Source: Sphingobacterium nematocida
GTDB taxonomy: Bacteria > Bacteroidota > Bacteroidia > Sphingobacteriales > Sphingobacteriaceae
Direction: 5' to 3'
Assembly (NCBI RefSeq): GCF_900168125.1
Contig: NZ_FUZF01000005.1
Coordinates: forward strand, 62,001 to 126,000
DNA: 64,000 nucleotides
Made by a program: the position numbers and the translations under genes. Below, one piece after another: positions 35,431 through 44,710 of the stretch. The first letter of the stretch is position 1; the number at the start of each line of letters is the position of its first letter. The notes beneath the pieces are model-generated. The model was not told the DNA's origin. It did no database searches and worked only from the letters and a program-made list of their open reading frames with translations.

Positions 35431-38400
35431 AATTTGCTCATATTCTATATGAAGTAGTAATATGGTTGTTTATTTTATATGCTATAGCTATATTTTTGAT
35501 TTATAGCTGGATGGGTCTATATGCCTATGGTGCAGTTTTACGGTATAAGCATGAGAATACCTTTACAGATTATAATCTGATTGCGGTCAATCCAAACGCA
35601 CCCCGATTTAGTATTATTGCTCCCGCTTTTAACGAAGGGAAGACCATCGTTGACAACGTACGATCACTTCTTTCCATCTATTATCATAAGCTGGAAATTA
35701 TTATCGTCAATGACGGTAGTCGTGATGATTCGATGGAGAAATTAATCCATGCCTATGATTTGGAGATGGTTTCTTTTTTTGTTCAAGGTAATATCTGCAC
35801 CAAGGAGATAAGGGGTGTTTATAAAAGTAAAAATCCTGCTTTCAAAAAATTGCTCGTTGTGGACAAAGAGAATGGAGGTAAGGCTGATGCACTCAATGTC
35901 GGGGTGAATATATCTTCGGGCGAGTACATCGTATGTATAGATGTCGATTGTATTTTAGAACAAGACGCTATTTTAAAACTAGCTAAACCATTTTTGGAAC
36001 AGACCGATAAGCGGGTGATTGCCTGTGGAGGAGTAATCCGTCTAGCTAATAACTGTAAAATTGAAAATGGTAAAGTAACTGAGGTGAACCTACCTCAGAC
36101 CTGGTTGGGACGTACGCAGGCTTTAGAATATATCAGGGCATTTGTCTTGGGACGTATGGCTTGGTCTAGAGCATCAGGTTTGATCTTGATTTCGGGGGCA
36201 TTTGGCGCATTTGATAAGGAAATTGTATTGGCCTGCGGTGGCTATGATAGCAATACTGTGGGTGAAGATATGGAGCTCGTAGTACGTATGCGCCGCTATA
36301 TGGAAGAAGCGAAGAGACCTTATGAAGTGGTAAATATACCAGATCCACTGTGTTGGACTGAGGTGCCGGAGTCAAAAGACGTGTTGAAAAAGCAACGTAA
36401 TAGATGGATGCGTGGTACGATAGAAACGCTTTGGAAGCATCGTAAGTTGATGCTCAATCCGAAATACGGAAGACTGGGGATGATCAGTATTCCATATTGG
36501 TTTTTCTTTGAATTATTGGGGCCTATTGTCGAGTTTACGGGATATTTTATCTTTTTAGTATTTTGGATTTTAGGGATCATCAATTGGCCGTTTTTTTTCG
36601 CTCTATTAGCATTGGTTGTTTCATCGGGTATATTGTACTCTATTTATGCAGTTTTGATCGATCTGGTGGGACATCAGGTATACACGAAGCGTAAAGATCT
36701 ATCTAAACTTATAGCTACTGCGGTGTTAGAACCGATTTATTTCCATCCTATAGTGGTCAAAGCGGGAGTGCAAGGGGCAATAGATTATTTTCGAAAAAAA
36801 CAGGGATGGGGAGAGATGACGCGACAAGGATTCCAGCAAGGAGTAAAGGGATTGCCATGGTGGCAACAGCTTGGAGAATACCTGCGGATAGTAGTGAAAA
36901 ACTATACGCCTATAGCTGCTGTTTTTTTGCTGTTCTTTCTTTTGACGGTTGGTGTAGAGCGTTGGTGGTACGCTCGGCAATTTGAACAACTAGAAGGTGC
37001 TGCTATAGGATGGCCACTTTTTATGGATAATTTTTGTATAGGCTTGCAATTCGTATTTGGGGGTGTTATCTTTTATCTTTTAATTGGTGTTCTCAGTAGT
37101 TCCTTAGCAAGAACCTTTGCCATCGTTTCATTTACGTTGATCATTATCACACAGTTTGTGCTGTTTTTATACTTTTCCGAATCACGAAATCTACTTGGCG
37201 CAGATATGTTTTACTATACGACAGAGGAGATGAGTCAGATTTTGGAGGCGAGCGGTATGTTGAGTTGGACCAATGTTGGACTGTTCGCTATGCTAATACT
37301 GTTGGTAGGGATACCATTTTGGATTGTAAGCAAATGGCAGATGAAGACCGTTTTTGTGGGCTATATTTTCTTTGTGTTGGGGCTGCTCGTCTGTTTCGTT
37401 CCTATAGATCGGATTAACAATTTATCGCGTATAGAGGATGAGTTTGTACAGAATGCTGAACGCAGTAAATGGCGCTATTTCTTGGCTTCTAATGCCACTA
37501 ATTACATTCAGGAGCATCCAGCTATTGCCGGTATATTAGGAGAGGATGAAGTCGATGCTATGGGGAAAGATGATGAGTTTCCGTTTCTACGGATAGAGGA
37601 TACTAAAGATGCATTAGGACCTTATTTCAATTTAGCGGGCAGCCCACCTAATCTCGTTGTTATTATTGTAGAAGGGTTGGGGCATGCTTATAGTTCACCA
37701 TCTGGATATATTGGTAATTTTACACCGTTTATTGATTCCCTAACTCGACGAGCATTGTATTGGCCTAATAATCTAAGTACATCCGGACGGACATTTTCGG
37801 TATTACCCAGTCTAATGGGGTCGCTTCCTTTTGGTACTCATGGCTTCTTAGAGCAGGAGGTTCTGCCTAAACATTTTAATCTTTTTAATGTATTGAAAAA
37901 AAATGGATTCCGTACAGGATTCTATTACGGAGGAAATGCTGATTTTGATTTTATGAAAAAGTTTATGCGCTACAGTGAAGTGGATACGCTCATAGATCAA
38001 TGGGCATACGAGCCTCCTTATAGAAAACTTCCTGCAAATGGTGGTGGCGAGAGTTGGGGTTATGAGGACCAAGCGGTATTTGGTAAAGTGTTAGAAACAC
38101 AACGACTGCAATCGCAACCCTATCTTAATGTGTTGCTCACCCTATCAACGCATAATCCCTTTTTGATCAATAATGTCGAACATTATGAAAAGATCTTTGA
38201 TAAACGTTTGCAAGGGGCCGATTTGTCTGCCGCTAATAAAAAATGGGCATTGGAAAATCGTAAACAGTTGGTGTCGGTATTGAATCTCGATGAGGCCGTT
38301 CGGCAATTTTTTGAAGCATATGAAAAGCGGGAGGATTTTAAAAATACCCTGTTCGTTATTACAGGAGATCATGCTATGCCTGAAATTCCGTTGCAAAGTA

Positions 38401-38855
38401 AGATTAATCGCTACCATGTCCCGCTGATTATATATTCACCCCTGTTAAAGTCTGCACATACTTTTCGCCACACCGTAAGTCACCTTGATGTCACACCTTC
38501 GTTATTGGCTTTTTATAGAGAAAACTATAAACTAAGTACACCTCATCAGGTGACTTGGATAGGACGTGGACTTTCTGAAGGTCCTTCTAGCCGTAGTGCG
38601 GGTGCAGCGATGATGCAAAGTAAAAATCAACTGATCGATTTCGTATGGGGCAATTATCATATTTCGAATGATAAACTCTTTAAACTGGACGCCAAGCTAA
38701 ATGAAGAACCTATATCGGATGGCGCTATTAATGAAGCTATAACACGTCGCTTTGAAGCCTTTAAGAAGGCTAACAGGATATCTTTTACGCGAAAGCAGTT
38801 GATTCCTGATAGCCTTTATACACGATACTTTCAGGAAGTTACATCAAAACATTAG
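35424..38855 (+). CDS. GT2 polysaccharide synthase fused to LtaS-like phosphoglycerol-transferase domain
   Basis: A 1143-residue membrane protein. After a first helix (about 10-38), a processive GT2 domain (60-340) carries DVD (about 173-175), GED (about 280) and the RNRWMRG motif (about 325-331). More membrane helices lie at about 355-420, 495-515, 540-600 and 615-665. From about 740 there is an alkaline-phosphatase/sulfatase-fold domain with all four LtaS-type metal ligands in order: Glu in IIVEGLG, Thr in TSGRTFS, and Asp-His in ITGDHAMP. The pattern suggests a synthase whose product is decorated, for example with phosphoglycerol, on the outer face. E. coli pairs a GT2 gene (yaiP) with yaiO; here a YaiO-type gene is convergent. 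Confidence 0.88.
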   Translation: MLEFAHILYEVVIWLFILYAIAIFLIYSWMGLYAYGAVLRYKHENTFTDYNLIAVNPNAPRFSIIAPAFNEGKTIVDNVRSLLSIYYHKLEIIIVNDGSRDDSMEKLIHAYDLEMVSFFVQGNICTKEIRGVYKSKNPAFKKLLVVDKENGGKADALNVGVNISSGEYIVCIDVDCILEQDAILKLAKPFLEQTDKRVIACGGVIRLANNCKIENGKVTEVNLPQTWLGRTQALEYIRAFVLGRMAWSRASGLILISGAFGAFDKEIVLACGGYDSNTVGEDMELVVRMRRYMEEAKRPYEVVNIPDPLCWTEVPESKDVLKKQRNRWMRGTIETLWKHRKLMLNPKYGRLGMISIPYWFFFELLGPIVEFTGYFIFLVFWILGIINWPFFFALLALVVSSGILYSIYAVLIDLVGHQVYTKRKDLSKLIATAVLEPIYFHPIVVKAGVQGAIDYFRKKQGWGEMTRQGFQQGVKGLPWWQQLGEYLRIVVKNYTPIAAVFLLFFLLTVGVERWWYARQFEQLEGAAIGWPLFMDNFCIGLQFVFGGVIFYLLIGVLSSSLARTFAIVSFTLIIITQFVLFLYFSESRNLLGADMFYYTTEEMSQILEASGMLSWTNVGLFAMLILLVGIPFWIVSKWQMKTVFVGYIFFVLGLLVCFVPIDRINNLSRIEDEFVQNAERSKWRYFLASNATNYIQEHPAIAGILGEDEVDAMGKDDEFPFLRIEDTKDALGPYFNLAGSPPNLVVIIVEGLGHAYSSPSGYIGNFTPFIDSLTRRALYWPNNLSTSGRTFSVLPSLMGSLPFGTHGFLEQEVLPKHFNLFNVLKKNGFRTGFYYGGNADFDFMKKFMRYSEVDTLIDQWAYEPPYRKLPANGGGESWGYEDQAVFGKVLETQRLQSQPYLNVLLTLSTHNPFLINNVEHYEKIFDKRLQGADLSAANKKWALENRKQLVSVLNLDEAVRQFFEAYEKREDFKNTLFVITGDHAMPEIPLQSKINRYHVPLIIYSPLLKSAHTFRHTVSHLDVTPSLLAFYRENYKLSTPHQVTWIGRGLSEGPSSRSAGAAMMQSKNQLIDFVWGNYHISNDKLFKLDAKLNEEPISDGAINEAITRRFEAFKKANRISFTRKQLIPDSLYTRYFQEVTSKH

Positions 38856-38870
38856 AATGTTTTGATGTAA
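38839..38870. terminator. Bidirectional hairpin spanning two overlapping stop codons
   Basis: TTACATCAAAACATT (38839-38853) is repeated inverted at 38856-38870 with a 2-base centre. It covers the stop codons of the GT2 fusion gene and the YaiO gene, whose 3' ends overlap by 4 bases. It lies within coding sequence on both strands and lacks a long T tract, so termination is inferred from position and symmetry. Confidence 0.6.
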
Positions 38871-40114
38871 CCAACTGTAAAGTCAAACTGATTGCCTTTT
38901 TCCTTTGGTCTGAACTCCTGATTGTAGTATGTCGATGATATCGAAAAAAGATTGGTGCGTTTGATTGAAAAATTATATTCTGCTCCCGCTTTAAAAGTCT
39001 TTAACTTATAGATATCATTATCTAGTAGGTTGTTTCGGTTTTCTTCAGGACTTAACCCTGTCCCCACAATAAAGCCAAGGTAATCATTAGCGCCCTTGGT
39101 ATAATAACGAACTGTACCTGCATAGGACTGTGAGATGTTCTTGTCGTCCGGAGTGAGATACGTTTTTAAATTGAACCAGAAATTTTGATAGTATTTACCC
39201 ACAGAAGCCGTGTACATCCAAATATTGTCACTGAAATAAAGCTGTCGGTAGCCGATTTCACCTTCAAAGCTATGAGGGAGATTTGCATATAACGATATAC
39301 CTGTTCTGTACTTCGGAAAAATACCCACATTGTCCGAATAGCCTGCGCCTACATATAGATAAAACATTTTTGAAAGTCTAGGATAAGCTTCTAGTTCAAA
39401 CTGTACACCATTGTCTGCGAATTTGTTCGCATAATTGGTGCGGAATATTACTGATCCAATAGGTGTTGCTCTTTTGTAGCTGACCCCTACAATATGCCAA
39501 TTGTCCTCGAACTGCTTGTCAAAATGTACAAAGTTATAGGTCAAGCCTATAGCATTCTTAGCTGTGTATTCTTGGATACTCTTTGAAAGTGCCCGTGCTT
39601 CGGTGTGTTTAGGATTGATGGCCAAAAGCTGATTGATCGTTTTTTCAGCAATCTGGTAGTTGTTGGCGCTATTGTTTATTTTTGCTTTTAATAGGAGTAG
39701 ATCTTCTGATTTTGGATGAAATGAAAGACCTTTATCAACTAGTGCATTGGCTTTAGTAGGTTGGTCATTCCAGTATTCCAAAGAACCGTAGGCTAAAAAG
39801 AAGTCTTCATCTTCTACCTTTTCATTATTCAACTGTTCAAATACATATCGAGCCGAGTCTATTTTGTCGGACCAAGTATATAGTCTTCCTAAAAAGATAC
39901 GGATATCGGTATAGTTTGGTGCTTTTTCCAATGCTTGTTTGCTGAGTTCAATCGCTGCAGAGTAGTTCTTTTGGTCAAAGGCCATACTACGTGCACGAAG
40001 AAATAACTCGTCGGCGCTGAGATTGTTATCCTGCCCAACGCTATAAAGCGGAGCAAAGAAAAGGATCAGCAGAAGAGGTCGCCATTTTTTCCAGGTGAAA
40101 AATTGTGTTGACAT
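38852..40114 (-). CDS. YaiO-type outer-membrane protein: TPR region plus beta-barrel
   Basis: The start at 40114 gives a signal peptide (helix LLLILFFAPLYSVGQ); the upstream ATG at 40156 adds 14 unlikely residues. Residues about 30-185 are TPR-like repeats (ALEKAPNYTDIRIFLGRLYT, INPKHTEARALS). The rest is a transmembrane beta-barrel of aromatic-rich strands ending in VGYIKTF. This TPR-plus-barrel design resembles YaiO and, more distantly, the exopolysaccharide porin PgaA. It is convergent with the GT2 fusion gene. An export port for the polysaccharide is the inferred role. Confidence 0.85.
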   Translation of the reverse strand: MSTQFFTWKKWRPLLLILFFAPLYSVGQDNNLSADELFLRARSMAFDQKNYSAAIELSKQALEKAPNYTDIRIFLGRLYTWSDKIDSARYVFEQLNNEKVEDEDFFLAYGSLEYWNDQPTKANALVDKGLSFHPKSEDLLLLKAKINNSANNYQIAEKTINQLLAINPKHTEARALSKSIQEYTAKNAIGLTYNFVHFDKQFEDNWHIVGVSYKRATPIGSVIFRTNYANKFADNGVQFELEAYPRLSKMFYLYVGAGYSDNVGIFPKYRTGISLYANLPHSFEGEIGYRQLYFSDNIWMYTASVGKYYQNFWFNLKTYLTPDDKNISQSYAGTVRYYTKGANDYLGFIVGTGLSPEENRNNLLDNDIYKLKTFKAGAEYNFSIKRTNLFSISSTYYNQEFRPKEKGNQFDFTVGYIKTF

Positions 40115-40213
40115 AGGATGATGATGATTGCTTGTTAAGTAGGTTAAAGATAGCAAAAAAGTGTGTGTATAATGGTGATTTTTTCCTCAGGTCTGTATAA
40201 TAAATCAGATCTA

Positions 40214-41130
40214 CTATTTTTTGAGACTGTGTAAAGTCATGCCGATAATTACAAGAACTATTCCGACCAGTGCGTATATGTCCGGTAGTGGACTGTGCAG
40301 AATGACAATTTCTCCTATTACGGCAAACAATACTTCGGCAGATTGTGTTGCCTCGATTTTAGCAAGCCCTTTTTCGTCTTCGCGCACCATATCCGTTGCA
40401 GAGAAGAACAGCACGGTAGCTATTATGCCCGAAAAAATAGCAACAATTAAGGTCTGTAGTAATTGGATTTCTGTTGGTGAACTGTGCCCTGTACAGTATC
40501 CGTAAAGATTTAGAGTCAGCCAAAAGGGAATGCTACAGAAGATCATACCTAATATCCGCTGATACACGTCAAGTTTGCCATTTGCCAATTGCATCATCTT
40601 TCTGTTGCCTAGAGGGTATGCAAATGTTGCGACTAAAACCCAAAATAGACCAGCTAGGAGGCTGGAAAGCTCGATCGATTGTAAGGCATTGATCTGCATT
40701 ATTACAATACCTACAATGATAATACACGAATATAAGTAGGCCTTTTTTGAATTTGCTGATCGATAGTTTTTCGTTATAAATGGTGCTAGAATCATCCCAG
40801 CCACAATCGTGATCTGCCAAGTACTAGCTACTAGCCAAGACGGACTAAAAACAGAAGCATAAGTCAAGGGTGCATAAAAAATACCAAAACCTACAGTACT
40901 CCAAAGCAGCCATGCACCGAAGTTTCGTTTGATAGCCAATAACAGCGGCTTTAGGTTACGACGTAGCGTAACAATAATCAAGAAGAATGGAAGCATCCAG
41001 TAAAAGCGCAATGCGGCACTCCAGATCCAACTGCCTCCTTCGACAGACATCAAGCGGTGGCGACAAAAGTCACTGCAAAAAATAGGGCGGATACTAGGCC
41101 TAATAAAAATGCTTTCTGTGTAATTTTCAT
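40214..41130 (-). pseudogene. DMT/EamA-like transporter disrupted by an apparent one-base deletion
   Basis: An ATG at 41130 opens a frame encoding MKITQKAFLLGLVSALFFAV and reaching FVATA before TGA; the next frame continues at once with LMSVEGGSWIWSAALRFYW and runs 279 codons to 40214. Inserting one base in the GGTGG at 41056-41060 joins the two parts and restores the first membrane helix, giving a protein of about 305 residues, the normal length of the 'multidrug resistance efflux transporter' DMT group. It follows the aminotransferase gene by 25 bases. Either the gene is inactive or the base is a sequencing error; an internal start at 41053 would lack the first helix. Confidence 0.75.
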
Positions 41131-41155
41131 TACTGTGTAATAGCTTTTATGTCAA

Positions 41156-41983
41156 TCACAATTGATATACTAATCTTTCCAAGAGCTTTTGCAAATGCTT
41201 GGTGATAGGACCGGGCCCTGGTTCAAAATCTCTATGACCTAATACTGTCGTGACAGGGGTGATATTTTTGGTCGTCGAACTGATGAAAGCTTCTTGTGCA
41301 CATTGCAGATCCACTATACTGATGTCACGAACCTCAACTTCGATTATTTCCCGTGCTAGATCTATGATTTTTTTTCGTGTGATTCCTTGTAGTACGTCAT
41401 CTCCAGCTGTCAATAATTTACCTTCGGGGCTTATCAAAAAGAAGTTGGCACGAGGACATTCCGAGATGAGCTCATTTTGTATATATATGACATCATCTGC
41501 TCCCTGTGATTTGGCTACCTTTAAGGCCTGGATACCCATCACATAGTCTATCGATTTGACTTGGCTGAAAGGCCGATGATAGTCAAAAGGTAGTAGTCGT
41601 ATACCCTGTTGTTCTTGATTAATATTTCGTGTTATCGCATGTTGGCTGATAATCAAATTGGGCTCAGCGATACTGTATCCATCGCTACTGTAGCCTCCGG
41701 TCAATAGTATCTTGATCCCTGATTCGAGGATGTTATTCGCCTGCATTAATACCGCTATAAAATTTGTGAGTTCGTCTCTAGAATATCTCACGGGTAGATC
41801 CATCAATTCTGCCGATCGATAAAAGCGATCTAGATTGTCCTCCAGAAATACAGTTACACCGTTTACCGTTTTGAAGTAGTCGAAGATACCATAGCCACGT
41901 ACGATTGCCAGATCATTTGTAGCTAGTTGTGCTTCTTTTTCTGGGATCAGGGCTCCATTGAAGATTACATATGTTGTGTGCAT
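41156..41983 (-). CDS. Class IV PLP aminotransferase (BCAT/D-amino-acid transaminase-like)
   Basis: A 275-residue fold-type IV enzyme. RGYGIFDYFKTVNGVTVFLE opens the fold and the PLP lysine is expected in QVKSIDYVMGIQALK; ECPRANFF and GITRKKIIDLA are further family motifs. Members transaminate branched-chain or D-amino acids or lyse aminodeoxychorismate, and sequence alone does not decide among them. It is the first gene before the disrupted DMT transporter and 35 bases after the LuxR-type regulator, so the three probably share a transcript. Confidence 0.85.
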   Translation of the reverse strand: MHTTYVIFNGALIPEKEAQLATNDLAIVRGYGIFDYFKTVNGVTVFLEDNLDRFYRSAELMDLPVRYSRDELTNFIAVLMQANNILESGIKILLTGGYSSDGYSIAEPNLIISQHAITRNINQEQQGIRLLPFDYHRPFSQVKSIDYVMGIQALKVAKSQGADDVIYIQNELISECPRANFFLISPEGKLLTAGDDVLQGITRKKIIDLAREIIEVEVRDISIVDLQCAQEAFISSTTKNITPVTTVLGHRDFEPGPGPITKHLQKLLERLVYQL

Positions 41984-42018
41984 TTCTGTTGCTATATCGT
42001 GTGTTTTTAATTAATTTT

Positions 42019-43236
42019 TTAGTTAGAACTGTACAAATCGTTACGACTGCCTATTCCTAAAATGTTATAAATAGTTTTCAAATGGTATTTAACTGTATTT
42101 TCTGAAATAAAAAGCTCGTTTCCGATCTCCTTGTTTGTTTTGCCATCTTTCAATAGATCAATAATTTGTTTTTGTCTTGGTGTGAGCGTAAATTGATCCA
42201 AATCCAGGCTGCTTTCACCCCGTTCATTTGTTGCCGTAGTGACTCGCTCCAGCTCTTTACGCATGAGTAGGTTTTCATGTTCCAACAGGAGGTTACGTTG
42301 TTTACTTACTTTAAATAAACGAAATAAAACAGCAATCAATACTAAGAGTAAAGCAGATAGCGTGATCAAGAAGATCCTTGTTTTTCCGGCATATTGAATT
42401 TCTACATTCTTTCGGGCCGCAAGTAGCTCTTTTTCTAAAACGGTCAGTTTGCCATTCTCAAAAGGCGCATTATATTTACTGGAGACTACTACACCCTGCT
42501 TTTCGTGCATTGATGCACTTTTATAGTCTTCTACTACGCTGTAGAAATGGCTCATGGCATAGTGCAGGATGATTTTGTAGAGATCCATATCATACTTTTC
42601 TGCGTAATGCATGCCTTGATCAAATGCCTGCTTTGCCTTTTCTGGGTTTCGAAGATGTTCACTAAGCCCTATTAACTTAGAGTAGATAATGGGGAGGTGT
42701 TTAGGACTTTGTGTTTCGAGAATCGAGATCCCTTGATTCAATATAGATTCAGCTTTTTCAAATTCCTCATTTCTTATAGCAAGTATAGCCAATACATTCA
42801 TGTAGAAAGCATGACTTTCTGCATTTAGTAAGTTTAAGTTCTTGGATGAAATCTTAGATTGTAGTTTTTCCAGTGCTTCGTAATCCTGACTATCAAATGT
42901 AATAAGTGCTTTTTCAACAAGTACCCGGATCTCTACTTCGTCCTTTTTATCTGTTTTGATACCATAATCGATTGCATGGTTCAGATTGTTGATCGCCTCT
43001 GGATAATTAAATACCCGTTTATAAGTAAGTGCTTTTTGGAGGTAGGCATTGTATCTGTCATAATCTGACGCACCATCGTTGTGGATGATATTGTCGAGTT
43101 TTAACAAAGACGCTTCATAGCCTTTTTTATCATTGAGTTCGGAAATTTCTTTATGCAGCTGATCAGGATCAATGGGGGTGTGAGGAGTACAAGAAAGGGT
43201 GAAAAATAGTACGGCAAATAATAGGTGGAATTTCAT
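42019..43236 (-). CDS. TPR and membrane-helix LuxR-type regulator
   Basis: A 405-residue protein: N-terminal signal or lipobox-like segment (LLFAVLFFTLSCTPH), TPR repeats (about 25-270), one membrane helix (about 285-308), a short coiled coil and a LuxR-type HTH at the C terminus (LTPRQKQIIDLLKDGKTNKE, then ISENTVKYHLKTIY). This layout is common in Bacteroidota: the sensor part is periplasmic and the HTH cytoplasmic. It may control the aminotransferase/transporter genes just downstream or act elsewhere. The cysteine in the signal suggests lipidation, but a membrane anchor alone is possible. Confidence 0.85.
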   Translation of the reverse strand: MKFHLLFAVLFFTLSCTPHTPIDPDQLHKEISELNDKKGYEASLLKLDNIIHNDGASDYDRYNAYLQKALTYKRVFNYPEAINNLNHAIDYGIKTDKKDEVEIRVLVEKALITFDSQDYEALEKLQSKISSKNLNLLNAESHAFYMNVLAILAIRNEEFEKAESILNQGISILETQSPKHLPIIYSKLIGLSEHLRNPEKAKQAFDQGMHYAEKYDMDLYKIILHYAMSHFYSVVEDYKSASMHEKQGVVVSSKYNAPFENGKLTVLEKELLAARKNVEIQYAGKTRIFLITLSALLLVLIAVLFRLFKVSKQRNLLLEHENLLMRKELERVTTATNERGESSLDLDQFTLTPRQKQIIDLLKDGKTNKEIGNELFISENTVKYHLKTIYNILGIGSRNDLYSSN

Positions 43237-43365
43237 TTTAACGAGTAATAATAATGTAGTGGATTTTAATCCATCTCTTAATTTTTCATATTAATTAAGC
43301 ATGCAAAAATAAGAAGTTAATATTGCTTTCTGTAGAAATCTCCTGATTTGTTTTACCTGTTTTAG

Positions 43366-44304
43366 TTAATAGGAGTTTGGATTTAAAAAATGCTCGTCCG
43401 AAAGCGTCTTTAGGAAGATAATAATAGATTTTCGTTCCTCTTCGTTCAGTTTTCTCTTTTGCACTGCTTGAGGAAATTCAAAAGGATGGAGTAATAGTAG
43501 ACTATCAAGATTTTTAAAGCGACCGTCTTGCATATAGGGAGCGGAGTGGTCTATATTTCGAAGTGATGGGCTTAAAAGTTTATAACTATTTCTATCTATA
43601 ATAGCTTCGGTACTGTGGAAAAATGGAGGCACATGACAAGATGCGCATTCCTTTTCAAATAGCATAAGACCCGCTCTTTCATTTTTGTTAAATATGGAAC
43701 TACCTTGGAGCGTACGGTCGTATTTACTATCCCAAGAGTTTAGCGTACGTAGGTATTGGACCAATACATTGACAATATGTATTTTGTTTATTTCTTCCGT
43801 TTGGAATATACTTTTGATTTTTTTGCTGTATACAGGATGTTGTTTTACCCGGTCGAGGATTAAAGTGAGGTTACTATTGAGCTCCAGTGTATCATTAATA
43901 GCGTTAATAACAGTTTCCTCTAAACGACTGGCCCGCCCATCAGCAAAAAAACGATTTTTCCAGATCATATTTATCAACACAGGAGCATTTCGTTTGGTGT
44001 ACATTCCCTGATCGCCTATACTGAGTTTCCTTCCTTGGTCTGCATAGGAAGCCGTTTGTTGGTGGCAGGAAGCACATGATACCTTTTGGTGCTTGGAGAG
44101 TAAGGCATCGTTAAACAGTTGCCTACCCAAACTGGCGCCTTGTACCGTGACTCGACCTGTATCTATTGGTAAACCGAAATGGGCAGGCCTTTGGATTGTT
44201 ATCGGAGAATCATTGCTGGTCAAAAAATAATAAGCTCCTATCAGAACTGTGGCAATCGAGAATACACTTACAATAACTAATTTACCCGAATTTAATCTTC
44301 CCAT
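43366..44304 (-). CDS. Di-haem cytochrome c peroxidase (CcpA/MauG family)
   Basis: A 312-residue protein with one N-terminal membrane helix (about 9-28) and two c-haem sites: CASCH at 77-81 and CASCH at 220-224. Between them are segments usual for bacterial di-haem peroxidases (APVLINMIWKNRFFADGRAS, a tryptophan-bearing loop). The predicted reaction is reduction of hydrogen peroxide in the periplasm with electrons from a cytochrome; MauG-like protein oxidation is an alternative. The protein is a little shorter than the classical 320-350 residues but complete in motifs. The gene appears monocistronic, 129 bases from the LuxR-type gene. Confidence 0.9.
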   Translation of the reverse strand: MGRLNSGKLVIVSVFSIATVLIGAYYFLTSNDSPITIQRPAHFGLPIDTGRVTVQGASLGRQLFNDALLSKHQKVSCASCHQQTASYADQGRKLSIGDQGMYTKRNAPVLINMIWKNRFFADGRASRLEETVINAINDTLELNSNLTLILDRVKQHPVYSKKIKSIFQTEEINKIHIVNVLVQYLRTLNSWDSKYDRTLQGSSIFNKNERAGLMLFEKECASCHVPPFFHSTEAIIDRNSYKLLSPSLRNIDHSAPYMQDGRFKNLDSLLLLHPFEFPQAVQKRKLNEEERKSIIIFLKTLSDEHFLNPNSY

Positions 44305-44710
44305 TCAAATTGTGCTCTTATTATCGGGGGCAAAGGTAAAAAGAAAGGTAAGCTTTTAGGTTTATCCACTAAGTGTTTTTTTTGAATGCTAAAGCTAAAT
44401 TTTACTTTAAAAGCATATTACTCCAGTAAAGATTCTTGGACTTGTAAATCAGGTTATTTTTTTAGTTTTGTCACATATTTTACAAAGATCTGATCAGAAA
44501 ACTATTATTTAACCCTGCACAGTTGTTTATATACAGCTTTTTAGGACTGATTGCTTGTTGAAGCTTCCAGTATCCTGAAATGAACCTATTTTTTTGGATT
44601 GATTCGTTATTTACAGCAAGGAGTGTAAAGTTTTCACAGCCCTCACTATTGCGAGGGCTTATTTTAGTTATAAAGGGCTTTTTTCTTCGTAGCCTTAAGT
44701 ATTACGTAGT
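44305..44710. other. 406-bp gap with a free-standing hairpin
   Basis: No gene is seen. A 7-bp GC-rich hairpin, AGCCCTC (44638-44644) with GAGGGCT (44653-44659), is followed on the plus strand by TATTTT. A TAGTTTTG box at 44463-44470 fits the Bacteroidota -7 motif, so a plus-strand small transcript of about 190 nt is conceivable. Both flanking genes are on the minus strand. Evidence is weak. Confidence 0.35.
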
